Below, in pieces: positions 1-9,019 of a stretch of 64,000 nt of DNA. The translations under genes were made by a program, and so were the position numbers. The DNA is from Dallia pectoralis. Taxonomy: Eukaryota; Chordata; Actinopteri; Esociformes; Umbridae. Positions within the stretch are counted from its first letter, which is position 1; each line of letters starts with the position of its first letter. The stretch lies in the NCBI GenBank assembly GCA_029465975.1, contig CM055737.1:17922048-17986047 (forward strand), read 5' to 3'. A model generated the notes under the pieces. The model was not told the origin of the DNA. It made no database searches and saw only the letters and a list, made by a program, of their open reading frames with translations.

Positions 1-2
1 GC

Positions 3-1140
3 CATTATTTATATGAGTATGGCGGATGCGAAGAGAGCGGGTTGTTGATGGTTTGGAAAAAGCCGATGTATAGAATGGTTCCGGGGTTCTAAAGGGAAGT
101 GTTGCAGGCATGGGGGGAAGTGCTCCCAAGGGTCCAATATGTATGTAACCATAAGGACCTGGTCCTTAATCAGCCTGTGTTTTTAAATCCAAAAATTTGG
201 TATGATGATAAAGTGTTATATAATCCTATTTTTATGAGGTCGGGATTAAGACTGATAAAGGATTTTGTGTATGAAGTTGTTCCAGGTTTTCTGAGAGCAC
301 ATGCTGTTGTAGACATGGTGACCGATGTCAATGACAATGTATGGGCGGGTACAGTGCGGCATGTCTTTGAAAGGGTGAAAGAGAGCATACCAGAGGACTG
401 GGTGTCGATTATTAATAATGATTAGAAGGGGGAGGATTTATTTGTATTCCCAAACCTATATGTTGGCGATGGAGATGTAAAAAAATCCCTGGCTAGAGTT
501 GCAACCAAGCAGTGGTATAAGCTGTTACTGGTGACTGAGCGGCCTGCTGGCGAAAGGATGTGGGCGCGTGTGTTTCCGGGGATGGACCCGGGACAGTTGT
601 GGGAGAATTTACATTTACGTTTGAATAAGGCGGAGTGTGGGAATAATGATTTCATGATAAGACACAACAGAATTTTCACAAAAGTGGTGCTTCATCAGAT
701 CAACAAGGACATTCGTAGGGAATGTGATGTGTGGCTCTGCACCAGAAACCCTGTTGCACATGTATGTGGAATGCCATGAGCTAAAGGATTTCTATGCTAA
801 AATAAGCCACATGTTGGAAAATAATTGGGACGGAGAGGTTCTAGGGGAGTACCCTTGGGACAAATTAGTGTTATTTGGAGTGAATGATAGGTACAAGGGA
901 CCGAATGTGAATTTATTGAACATTGTACTGAGTTTTGTGAGGTATACCGTTTACTGTCGAAGAAATTATGCTTTTTTTGAAGGGAAAGAGGTAGACGTGT
1001 GGAGTTTGTTTGTGGCTATGTTTAAGAAGCATATGGGTATGTTCGTAGCTGATAAGCGGGAGGACTGTGATGAATTGTTCGTAGTAGGAAACAGATTGTT
1101 AACTAAAAGGGAGGATGGTAGGATAGATTACAATTTTTGA
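3..1140 (+). pseudogene. LINE ORF2 C-terminal fragment, broken
   Basis: End of the reverse-transcriptase polyprotein, downstream of the RT domain. One frame runs from position 3 with in-frame stops at 90-92 and 423-425, and continues to about 735 (segment around 429-779 includes KQWYKLLL and RMWARVFPG). A frame change near 724-735 then leads into the last frame, with CGSAPETLLHMYVEC (a C..H-x4-C cluster typical of LINE ORF2 C-termini), ending at the stop at 1138-1140. Two stops and one frameshift make it non-functional. The family guess rests on the overall look of this domain and on the target site. Confidence 0.75.
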
Positions 1141-1372
1141 AAGCAAGGTATAACGGTGGTTTATTTTTTGTCTGTATTAAATGAGATGTGGAAGGTTGGA
1201 GGTGCAGTCAGTTTGTGTCTCATGGTTTTCTGTTTGGTTTCAATTTCTTTGATTAAGGGACGGGTAAATTGTTTGCCTGCCCATATGTTGTATAAGGTGT
1301 ACACCATGTAACTCACTGTAAATATTGTAAGATATGGGTTTTTATAATAAAAAGAAAAAAAACAAAAAAAAA
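1141..1372 (+). other. LINE 3' UTR and A-rich tail
   Basis: No open frame of note. AT-rich sequence ends in an A-rich stretch broken by single G and C residues, then 5S sequence begins. This is the expected 3' end of a LINE copied by target-primed reverse transcription. Confidence 0.65.
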
Positions 1373-1465
1373 CACCCGATCTCGTCTGATCTCGGATGCC
1401 AAGCAGGGTCGGGCTTGGTTAGTACTTGGATGGGAGACCGCCTTGGAATGTCTAGTGTTGTAAGC
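1373..1465 (+). pseudogene. 5S rRNA 3' portion (nt 26-118) fused to LINE tail
   Basis: Lacks nt 1-25; nt 28 (CCCGATC) begins at 1375 right after the LINE A-rich tail. Carries CCTTGGAATGTC near the 3' end. Confidence 0.85.
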
Positions 1466-1561
1466 ATTTTGTTATTTTCATGGCGGGTAGAAACAATCAA
1501 TCAAAAAGTTAATTATGCAGTGAAGAAATCAATAAGAGCTGTAATTTTAACGTGTCTACTA

Positions 1562-1679
1562 GCTTAAGGCCACACCGCTGTGAAAACGCCCGATCTCGTC
1601 TGATCTCGGAAGCCAAGCAGGGTCGGGCTTGGTTAGTACTTGGATGGGAGACCGCCTAGGAATATCTAGTGTTGTAAGC
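1562..1679 (+). rRNA. 5S rRNA copy, class A
   Basis: Full length; differs from the array consensus at nt 6 (AAGG for ACGG) and in CCGCTG for CCACCC. Confidence 0.8.
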
Positions 1680-1775
1680 ATTATATTATTTTCTTGGCGG
1701 GAAGAAACAATCAATCCAAAAGTTAATTATGCAGTGAAGAAATCAATAAGAGCTGTAATTTCAACTTTTCTAATA

Positions 1776-1893
1776 GCTTACGACCACACCACCCTGAAAA
1801 CGCCCGATCTCGTCTGATCTCGGAAGCCAAGCAGGTTCGGGCTAGGTTAGTACTTGGATGGGAGACCGCCTAGGAATATCTAGTGTTGTAAGC
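1776..1893 (+). rRNA. 5S rRNA copy, class A
   Basis: Full length; CGACCAC at the 5' side, and GGTTCGGGCTAGG in place of GGTCGGGCTTGG. Confidence 0.8.
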
Positions 1894-1989
1894 ATTTTGT
1901 TATTTTCTTGGCGGGAAGAAACAATCAATCAAAAAGTGAAATATGCAGTGAAGAAATCAATAAGAGCTGTAATTTCAACTTGTCTTATC

Positions 1990-2107
1990 GCTTACGGCCA
2001 CACCACCCTGAAAACGCCCGATCTCGTCTGATCTCGGAAGCCAAGCAGGGTCGGGCTTGGTTAGTACTTGGATGGGAGACCGCCTAGGAATATCTAGTGT
2101 TGTAAGC
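1990..2107 (+). rRNA. 5S rRNA copy, class A
   Basis: Full length and equal to the array consensus over the whole internal promoter. Confidence 0.88.
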
Positions 2108-2203
2108 ATTTTGTTATTTTCATGGCGGGAAGAAACAATTAATCAAAAAGTTAATTATGCAGTGAAGAAATCAATAAGAGCTGTAATTTCAACGTTTCTA
2201 ATA

Positions 2204-2321
2204 GCTTACGGCCACACCACTGTGAAAACGCCCGATCTCGTCTGATCTCGGAAGCCAAGCAGGGTCAGGCTTGGTTAGTACTTGGATGGGAGACCGCCTA
2301 GGAACATCTAGTGTTGTAAGC
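2204..2321 (+). rRNA. 5S rRNA copy, class A
   Basis: Full length; CACTGTG for CACCCTG, GTCAGGC for GTCGGGC, GGAACATC near the 3' end. Confidence 0.8.
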
Positions 2322-2417
2322 ATTATATTATTTTCTTGGCGGGAAGAAACAATCAATCCAAAAGTTAATTATGCAGTGAAGAAATCAATCAGAGCTGTAT
2401 TTTCAAATGTTCTAATA

Positions 2418-2535
2418 GCTTACGGCCACACCACCCTGAAAACGCCCGATCTCGTCTGATCTTGCAAGCCAAGCAGGGTCGGGCTAGGTTAGTACTTGGA
2501 TGGGAGACCCCCTAGGAATATCTTGCGTTGTAAGC
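2418..2535 (+). rRNA. 5S rRNA copy, class A, diverged
   Basis: Full length with GATCTTGCAAGCC, GACCCCCTA and TCTTGCGTTG. The same TTGCAAG/TTGCGTT marks recur in the copy at 3721, which tracks the local duplication. Confidence 0.75.
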
Positions 2536-2631
2536 ATTTTGTTATTTTCTTGGCGGGAAGATACAATCAATCAAAAAGTTAATTATGCAGTGAAGAAATC
2601 AATAAGAGCTGTAATTTCAACTTTTCTAATA

Positions 2632-3410
2632 GCTTACGGCCACTGTTGTGGAAAATATACATGACGGTTAAGAAGTTTAGGAATAGTGAGTTAAGCATTT
2701 ATTAGCATGTGATAAACTACGTGTTTCAGTGGGTCTTGGGGGCCAGAGAGGAAAGCACAAAACCCTGAGAAACAGGAATGTGATCTTCAGGCTGTTAGAG
2801 AGGCCAAGGCTAGAAACAGATGTCCTGAACACCTTATCTGTGATGAACTGTATGGGTCTTTGTGTGCCTCTCTATTGTTTCTGTCCTTATCTACCATGTG
2901 TCTGGCCTCCCTTGGCTTGAGAGCACTGACCTTCGAGTTTTGTTACAGCTTTATGTGTTTTCCAGATTATACTGTATAGTTGGTGGAATCATCTAACAGC
3001 GTCATCCTGTTCTCCATCTGATATTGTTTAAGTTTGTGTGGAAGTGTGTGCGTTATCAAACCCTATATATACTGCAATGTTCTTCATATTAGTTAGGAAT
3101 AACCTGCCACCGCATTGTTGCCGTGATTGCGTGTGTTATGGTTTTCCTCATCTATCAATTAAACTGTTAGAGTTAACTTGAGAGATACTCTTGTCTGTTC
3201 TTATTTCGAGTCTGAGTTCAGTGTGTATTTGCTTAATGTTATTTTAGAGATAAAGGTATAGTAACATTAATTACGTGGTATTAGAAATAATTCCACAACA
3301 CCACACCACCCTGAAAACGCCCGATCTCGTCTGATCTCGGATGCCAAGCAGGGTCGGGCTTGGTTAGTACTTGGATGGGAGACCGCCTTGCAATATCTAG
3401 TGTTGTAAAC
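2632..3410 (+). pseudogene. 5S rRNA copy split by a solo LTR
   Basis: Nt 1-12 (2632-2643) are separated from the rest by the LTR at 2644-3300. Nt 9-12 (CCAC) are repeated at 3301-3304 as the 4-bp target duplication. The 3' half carries GGATGCC, CCTTGCAATATC and a GTAAAC end. Confidence 0.92.
2644..3300 (+). mobile_element. Solo LTR of the ERV, 657 bp
   Basis: Begins TGTTGTGGAA and ends TTCCACAACA, a perfect terminal inverted repeat with TG...CA ends. Flanked by CCAC/CCAC target duplication inside a 5S gene. Holds a TATA-like TATATATA (3064-3071) and an ATTAAA poly(A) signal (3158-3163), implying U3 of ~450 bp, a short R of ~100 bp and U5 of ~110 bp. Left and right 5S flanks match those of the full provirus, so it is probably the LTR-LTR recombination product of a duplicated provirus. 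Open frames inside it are not conserved proteins. Confidence 0.93.
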
Positions 3411-3506
3411 ATTTTGTTATTTTCATGGCGGGAAGAAAGAATCAATCAAAAAGTTAATTATGCAGTGAAGAAATCAATAAGAGCTGTAATTTCAACGTTT
3501 CTAATA

Positions 3507-3624
3507 GCTTACGACCACACCACCCTGAAAACGCCCGATCTCGTCTGATCTTGGAAGCCAAGCAGGGTCGGGCTTGGTTAGTACTTGGATGGGAGACCGC
3601 CTAGGAATATCTAGTGTTGTAAGC
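3507..3624 (+). rRNA. 5S rRNA copy, class A
   Basis: Full length; CGACCAC at the 5' side and GATCTTGGAAG. Confidence 0.8.
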
Positions 3625-3720
3625 ATTATATTATTTTCTTGGCGGGAAGAAACAATCAATCCAAAAGTTAATTATGCAGTGAAGAAATCAATCAGAGCTG
3701 TATTTTCAAATGTTCTAATA

Positions 3721-3838
3721 GCTTACGGCCACACAACCCTGAAAACGCCCCATCTCGTCTGATCTTGCAAGCCAAGCAGGGTCGGGCTAGGTTAGTACTT
3801 GGATGGGAGACCGCCTAGGAATATCTTGCGTTGTAAGC
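3721..3838 (+). rRNA. 5S rRNA copy, class A, diverged
   Basis: Full length; CACAACCC, GCCCCATC, GATCTTGCAAG and TCTTGCG. Near-twin of the copy at 2418. Confidence 0.75.
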
Positions 3839-3934
3839 ATTTTGTTATTTTCTTGGCGGGAAGATACAATCAATCAAAAAGTTAATTATGCAGTGAAGAA
3901 ATCAATAAGAGCTGTAATTTCAACTTTTCTAATA

Positions 3935-3946
3935 GCTTACGGCCAC
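3935..3946 (+). pseudogene. 5S rRNA nt 1-12, left of the provirus
   Basis: GCTTACGGCCAC followed at once by the 5' LTR; the rest of this gene is at 10963-11072. CCAC at 3943-3946 is the left target duplication. Confidence 0.9.
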
Positions 3947-4601
3947 TGTTGTGGAAAATATACATGACGGTTAAGAAGTTTAGGAATAGTGAGTTAAGCA
4001 TTTATTAGCATGTGATAAACTACGTGTTTCAGTGGGTCTTGGGGGCCAGAGAGGAAAGCACAAAACCCTGAGAAACAGGAATGTGATCTTCAGGCTGTTA
4101 GAGAGGCCAAGGCTAGAAACAGATGTCCTGAACACCTTATCTGTGATGAACTGTATGGGTCTTTGTGTGCCTCTATTGTTTCTGTCCTTATCTACCATGT
4201 GTCTGGCCTCCCTTGGCTTGAGAGCACTGACCTTCGAGTTTTGTTACAGCTTTATGTGTTTTCCAGATTATACTGTATAGTTGGTGGAATCATCTAACAG
4301 CGTCATCCTGTTCTCCATCTGATATTGTTTAAGTTTGTGTGGAAGTGTGTGCGTTATCAAACCCTATATATACTGCAATGTTCTTCATATTAGTTAGGAA
4401 TAACCTGCCACCGCATTGTTGCCGTGATTGCGTGTGTTATGGTTTTCCTCATCTATCAATTAAACTGTTAGAGTTAACTTGAGAGATACTCTTGTCTGTT
4501 CTTATTTCGAGTCTGAGTTCAGTGTGTATTTGCTTAATGTTATTTTAGAGATAAAGGTATAGTAACATTAATTACGTGGTATTAGAAATAATTCCACAAC
4601 A
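3947..4601 (+). repeat. ERV 5' LTR, 655 bp
   Basis: Same ends as the solo LTR. Two bases shorter than the other two LTRs through loss of one TC in the CTCTCTATTG run. TATATATA box at 4365-4372 and ATTAAA at 4459-4464. Confidence 0.93.
4365..4372 (+). promoter_or_regulatory. ERV LTR TATA box
   Basis: TATATATA about 420 nt into the LTR and ~95 nt upstream of the ATTAAA poly(A) signal, the usual U3/R arrangement. Confidence 0.6.
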
Positions 4602-4603
4602 CT

Positions 4604-4617
4604 TGGGGGCTCGTCCG
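4604..4617 (+). promoter_or_regulatory. ERV primer-binding site, tRNA-Pro type
   Basis: TGGGGGCTCGTCCG, two bases after the LTR end, matches the first 14 positions of the proline-tRNA primer site used by murine-leukaemia-type viruses. The last four positions of the usual 18 diverge. Confidence 0.8.
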
Positions 4618-4799
4618 TCGTTCTTGAATGATCCATATTTTCTATAAAGAGGGCACTTCCAGGACCATCTTTTGAGGAGGATAAGTGATTCAGGACAGAA
4701 TTTGAACCAAAAGGACCAAATGCATACTGAATTTCAGACGGTAAGAACGTGTACAGTTTGTATACAGTTGATGGATTAAAAGGGCCAGGCCCATAATTT
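4618..4799 (+). other. ERV leader, unique part
   Basis: Region between primer site and the first hairpin module. No open frame; no clear splice donor could be fixed by eye. Confidence 0.4.
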
Positions 4800-5080
4800 G
4801 ATCTGTTCTAAAGATCACGGCAATTACTGGGTAAAATGCGATCTGTTCTATAGATCAAAAATAAAAATCCACTAGGTGGTTGTAATTGGCATAATATAAA
4901 CTTGTTAATTACAGATCTGCTAGGCAGGTCATTACTAATTTTTTTTTATCTGTTCTACAGATCACAAAATCCACTAGGTGGTTGTAATTGGCATAATATA
5001 AACTTGTTAATTACAGATCTGCTAGGCAGGTCGTTACTAATATTTGATCTGTTCTACAGGTCACCAAATCTACTAGGTGG
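4800..5080 (+). repeat. ERV leader: diverged hairpin modules (~102-bp period)
   Basis: Two full modules (about 4840-4930 and 4948-5032), a preceding lone first hairpin (4800-4816) and a partial third module (5046-5080). Each has four stem-loops in order: GATCTGT-TCT-ACAGATC type; CCAC-TAG-GTGG; a long GTAATT...AATTAC stem; GATCTGC-TAG-GCAGGTC. Substitutions fall mostly as G-U wobbles or in loops. Confidence 0.8.
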
Positions 5081-5150
5081 ATTTCTCAAAGGTCTCAGAG
5101 ACCGGTCTCACTAAGAAACTGACGAGTTTGTCAAACAGCGCTGGGCTGAT

Positions 5151-6484
5151 TTGATTGAGACTAAAATCCTATTAGATAGGTACCACCAGGTGGTTGTAAT
5201 TAATTTACGTTGCGTTCATTAATTACAGATTCTGTTGGACAGATCATTCTCTTTCTTCATTTGATTGAGACTAAAATCCTATTTGATAGGTACCACCAGG
5301 TGGTAGTAATTAATTTACGTTGCGTTCATTAATTATAGATTCTGTTGGACAGATCATTCTCTTTCTTCATTTGATTGAGACTAAAATCCTATTTGATAGG
5401 TACCACCAGGTGGTAGTAATTAATTTACGTTGCGTTCATTAATTACAGATTCTGTTGGACAGATCATTCTCTTTCTTCATTTGATTGAGACTAAAATCCT
5501 ATTTGATAGGTACCACCAGGTGGTAGTAATTAATTTACGTTGCGTTCATTAATTACAGATTCTGTTGGACAGATCATTCTCTTTCTTCATTTGATTGAGA
5601 CTAAAATCCTATTTGATAGGTACCACCAGGTGGTAGTAATTAATTTACGTTGCGTTCATTAATTACAGATTCTGTTGGACAGATCATTCTCTTTCTTCAT
5701 TTGATTGAGACTAAAATCCTATTTGATAGGTACCACCAGGTGGTAGTAATTAATTTACGTTGCGTTCATTAATTACAGATTCTGTTGGACAGATCATTCT
5801 CTTTCTTCATTTGATTGAGACTAAAATCCTATTTGATAGGTACCACCAGGTGGTAGTAATTAATTTACGTTGCGTTCATTAATTACAGATTCTGTTGGAC
5901 AGATCATTCTCTTTCTTCATTTGATTGAGACTAAAATCCTATTTGATAGGTACCACCAGGTGGTAGTAATTAATTTACGTTGCGTTCATTAATTACAGAT
6001 TCTGTTGGACAGATCATTCTCTTTCTTCATTTGATTGAGACTAAAATCCTATTTGATAGGTACCGCCAGGTGGTAGTAATTAATTTACGCTACGTTTTTA
6101 ATTACAGATTCTGTTGGACAGATCATTCTCTTTCTTCATTTGATTGAGGCTAAAATCCTATTTGATAGGTACCACCAGGTGGTAGTAATTAATTTACGTT
6201 GCGTTCATTAATTACAGATTCTGTTGGACAGATCATTCTCTTTCTTCATTTGATTGAGACTAAAATCCTATTTGATAGGTACCACCAGGTGGTAGTAATT
6301 AATTTACGTTGCGTTCATTAATTACAGATTCTGTTGGACAGATCATTCTCTTTCTTCATTTGATTGAGACTAAAATCCTATTTGATAGGTACCACCAGGT
6401 GGTAGTAGTTAATTTACGTTGCGTTCATTAATTACAGATTCTGTTGGACAGATCATTCTCTTTCTTCATTTGATTGAGACTAAA
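5151..6484 (+). repeat. ERV leader: 110-bp four-hairpin tandem repeat, ~12 units
   Basis: Units start at 5151, 5261, 5371 and so on every 110 bp to 6031, then 6139, 6249, 6359 and a partial unit at 6469. Each holds CCTAT-TTG-ATAGG; TACCAC-CAG-GTGGTA; GTAATTAAT-loop-ATTAATTAC; and GATTCTGT-TGG-ACAGATC (one bulged T). The order and spacing match the diverged modules upstream. The 6031 unit has a 2-bp-shorter third loop but still pairs 8 bp. The last unit runs into an ATG (6485) in good start context. Confidence 0.92.
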
Positions 6485-6598
6485 ATGGAAAAATCCAATG
6501 CGGTTCCTCGGTCCCGCAAAAATAATGTTCGAGAAATATGGACTTGTAATCAATTAAACTTATTAGGTTTCCCAGATGATGGGAGTTTCAGTCCTTGA
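6485..6598 (+). pseudogene. Short ORF at the leader end, possible gag 5' remnant
   Basis: ATG at 6485 in strong context (A at -3, G at +4) begins a 37-codon frame ending at TGA 6596-6598. The same frame then stays open to about 6706, overlapping the start of the next ORF in another frame. It could be the true start of an ancestral gag, now cut by one stop and one frame change, or a leader ORF. No recognisable domain. Confidence 0.4.
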
Positions 6599-6686
6599 CA
6601 AATACGCGTGTTAGAAAGCAAACTACTAAAAACTAGTAACGAATTTAATTTGTGGAAAGGGGAAATGTCGCTTAGAGAGAGACAGA

Positions 6687-7691
6687 ATGGAAAAAAAGTC
6701 TGCTAATCAGTGTATTTTAGCATGTGTCAACAGGCATAATGAGGATTTGGGAGTTCCATCCGGCCGTCCAACAGCCTATCGCCCCGCATCATCAGCTGAC
6801 ACCGTGGGTCCGGCCCGAGAGGAACGTGCGACACAACCATCTGTCCCAAATGCAAACGGAAAAGAAAGTTCGGAATGTGAACAGGGAAAAGGTGGACGTG
6901 TTGCAGACTTCAGAAATCGTCTTGAACGCGAGTCTGAGCTACATGGTGAAATGAGAAAGAAAGACTGTGATTCAGCCTGGGGACACCAGGACAATATGAG
7001 AGTCGTCACAGGACTTCTACTGGACAATGAACGTCATTTCCGCACACTTTGTGTGTCTCTAGACGATGGAAGAATGACCACTGTTTGGCCACACATTCAA
7101 CACGCTGAAAGAGTCTACGACGACCAGCTGAACAAACAGACCGAAGAAAGACAGGAGCGTGAAACGCAAATTCAGATGGCCCAACTGGACTTCTACAGCA
7201 GAGGCTACTCAGGAGGGAGACGGAGAGCAAGCAGAAGAGGACAATACAGACACCAGGGTGATACCTACAGACACCAGGGTGATAACTACAGACACCGGGG
7301 TGATAACTACAGACACCAGGGTGATACCTACAGACACCAGGGTGATACCTACAGACACCAGGGTGATAATAACTCCAGCCAAAGTCCCAACTCTGATAGC
7401 TGTTTCAACTGTGGTGCTTTTGAACACGGGGCTCGTCACTGCACTGTGCCGGACGCTAGAGACTATTACCATGGGAACAGAAAAGATGGAAACGGTGAAA
7501 GAAGGGGATGTGGAGTGAGACGAGGCATCGACCAGAATCAATCTCGGGGACGACATAACTCCATCCGGCCCCCTGAAAGCAATGCGTGTTTACGTTGTGC
7601 TTCAGTTGACCACTGGGTACGAGCTTGCCCCGAACCGGACTTGAGACATTATTTCAATGGACAAATGGACAATTCACGTTGTGATGACTGA
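6687..7691 (+). CDS. gag: ERV Gag-like protein, shortened, two zinc knuckles
   Basis: A 334-codon ORF. Two CCHC knuckles of the CX2CX4HX4C form lie at residues 239-252 (C239, C242, H247, C252) and 301-314 (C301, C304, H309, C314), as in retroviral nucleocapsid, which packages genomic RNA. A six-fold YRHQGDT-like heptad repeat covers residues 187-228. A charged stretch before it (about 145-165, KQTEERQERETQ) resembles the helix that follows capsid in gammaretroviral Gag. No major homology region or matrix/late-domain motif is evident, so most of matrix and capsid is missing. The ATG at 6687 is the first in frame. Intact as an ORF, but too short to build a particle alone. Confidence 0.75.
   Translation: MEKKSANQCILACVNRHNEDLGVPSGRPTAYRPASSADTVGPAREERATQPSVPNANGKESSECEQGKGGRVADFRNRLERESELHGEMRKKDCDSAWGHQDNMRVVTGLLLDNERHFRTLCVSLDDGRMTTVWPHIQHAERVYDDQLNKQTEERQERETQIQMAQLDFYSRGYSGGRRRASRRGQYRHQGDTYRHQGDNYRHRGDNYRHQGDTYRHQGDTYRHQGDNNSSQSPNSDSCFNCGAFEHGARHCTVPDARDYYHGNRKDGNGERRGCGVRRGIDQNQSRGRHNSIRPPESNACLRCASVDHWVRACPEPDLRHYFNGQMDNSRCDD
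7245..7370 (+). repeat. 21-bp coding minisatellite in gag
   Basis: Six 21-bp units, in frame, encode YRHQGD(T/N), with one RHRGD variant. Basic, RNA-binding-like composition just upstream of the first zinc knuckle. Confidence 0.9.
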
Positions 7692-7934
7692 CAACCGTGG
7701 TGGACCTACGTGAACAATCCCAGAGGCGTTCGTGGTGATGCGGATGCGTGGGGCGGAGTTGTACGGCTGGAGAGAACAACCAATCCGGAGTCGTCATCAT
7801 TACTGGGTGAGAGAATTCCATCACATACCTCGTCGCACACGATATTGTTACAAACATTTAGAGTAGATTATGATAATGTTTTGTTTATCAAAATGTTTAT
7901 TTTAGTTTTTGTCACATGGAGATGTTCATGTGTC

Positions 7935-7945
7935 AAAAAGGGGGG
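7935..7945 (+). promoter_or_regulatory. Internal polypurine tract
   Basis: AAAAAGGGGGG followed by AT and then TGTAGATATAATAC. This PPT-AT-TG order is the same as that preceding the 3' LTR start, and it is a better polypurine tract than the one at 10296-10303. Confidence 0.55.
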
Positions 7946-8936
7946 ATTGTAGATATAATACATTCATTTGTGAGATCAATCCATTGTGTAATTAGTTGAT
8001 TATGCTGGTATTTAGAGTTAAATTATGTTAGTGTGCTTGTCTGTTCCCTGTGTCGACCAGGGGACTGCATAGCTGCTGACAGGTTTAAGTCTGGCTAGAC
8101 ATCAACTCATGGTTAATGAAAGATCTTATTTTTCCCTGTCCAGGTTCATTCGTGCGCGTACACATATATCATATTATAATGACCTAGGTGTGATTCATGC
8201 GTGATCTGGGGTAAAGCTTCATGAAGTTGGGACCGGGTCCCAGGCCAAATTTTGTCGACAAATTTATTTTCAGGTTTTCCTGTGCACAAGGAATTCCTAT
8301 TTTATTTTATTGTTTGTTTTTATGCATTATGTAACATCTGCGCTAATGGAATAATTACGAGTATTTTTCGTTTATAACGTTTCATGTTTTACCTGAAATA
8401 CTGTGTTCTGTTTTGTTTGTAGGAAGACTACATTCTAGATTATATACTATGGTTTTTTGTTTTGTTTGAAGTTGAACGAGGACACTTGTTAAACTTCAGG
8501 ATTTGTTCCTATAAATGTTGGTATGGTGATATAATGAATTACCATGTGGTTAAATGTATTTCTGTTAAATCGTTTTGTTTTATGATTTATTTTGGTACAT
8601 GTTTGGTATTTGCTGTTTAAGGGTTTTTGTTATCATTTATGATTTTCGATTGTTCATCTTGCAAAATGTGATCTCTAATTGTATGGTCCAAAGGGTGGAT
8701 CCACTGAAGGTGTTTTAAATTAGTGGGACTTGACTATTGTGAGATTGTGGATTGGTTATAATTTTATTTGGCTTAGCAAAGTTAAATCTGAATAGTAAAC
8801 ACAATGTAAAATATGTTAAATGACTTATAATACAGAATGTAATTATATTGTAACTGGTTGGCAAGTTTGTGTTGCATTAAAAATCAACAGGTCGGACCAT
8901 GAACAACTGGAGCAGAGCATCTGGGCCCTACCCCCC

Positions 8937-8960
8937 CACACACACACACACACACACACA
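8937..8960 (+). repeat. (CA)n microsatellite
   Basis: About 12 CA dinucleotides after a run of seven C. Confidence 0.95.
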
Positions 8961-9019
8961 TCAAAGGCTAACTGAATGACTTTAGGTACAGACCACAAAG
9001 GAGGCAATTACAAAATTGT

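Larger units (their letters stand above)
1..1372 (+). mobile_element. LINE (Tx1/L1 group, Mutsu-like), 3' end inserted in a 5S gene
   Basis: 3' part of a non-LTR retrotransposon, entering from beyond the left edge. It carries the decayed C-terminus of ORF2 (3-1140), a ~230-bp 3' UTR and an A-rich tail around 1350-1372. The tail is followed directly by 5S rRNA sequence from about nt 26-28, so it sits inside a 5S gene. Orientation matches the LINE that starts at 26031, whose 5' end abuts 5S nt 30. Fish elements named Mutsu are known to target 5S genes; assignment here is by target site and ORF2 flavour, not by alignment. Confidence 0.75.
7692..9019 (+). other. ERV non-coding interval where pol would lie
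   Basis: About 1.3 kb, AT-rich downstream of 7960, with no frame resembling protease, RT or integrase. Contains a second polypurine tract (7935-7945), palindromes near 8230-8270 (GGGACC-GGGTCCC and AAATTTTGTCGACAAATTT) and a CA microsatellite. Probably partly derived from a different element or from the 3' region of a related one. Confidence 0.6.

Noticed and set aside
2729..2920. 63-82-codon frames inside the LTRs
   Set aside because: The frame differs between LTR copies because of the 2-nt indel and lies across the U3 region; no protein resemblance.
5151..6484. CRISPR-like array
   Set aside because: Units are homogeneous 110-bp tandem repeats with no unique spacers, inside a retroviral leader in a vertebrate genome.
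7692..9019. Hidden pol gene
   Set aside because: All frames are broken by frequent stops and no protease, RT or integrase motif is visible.
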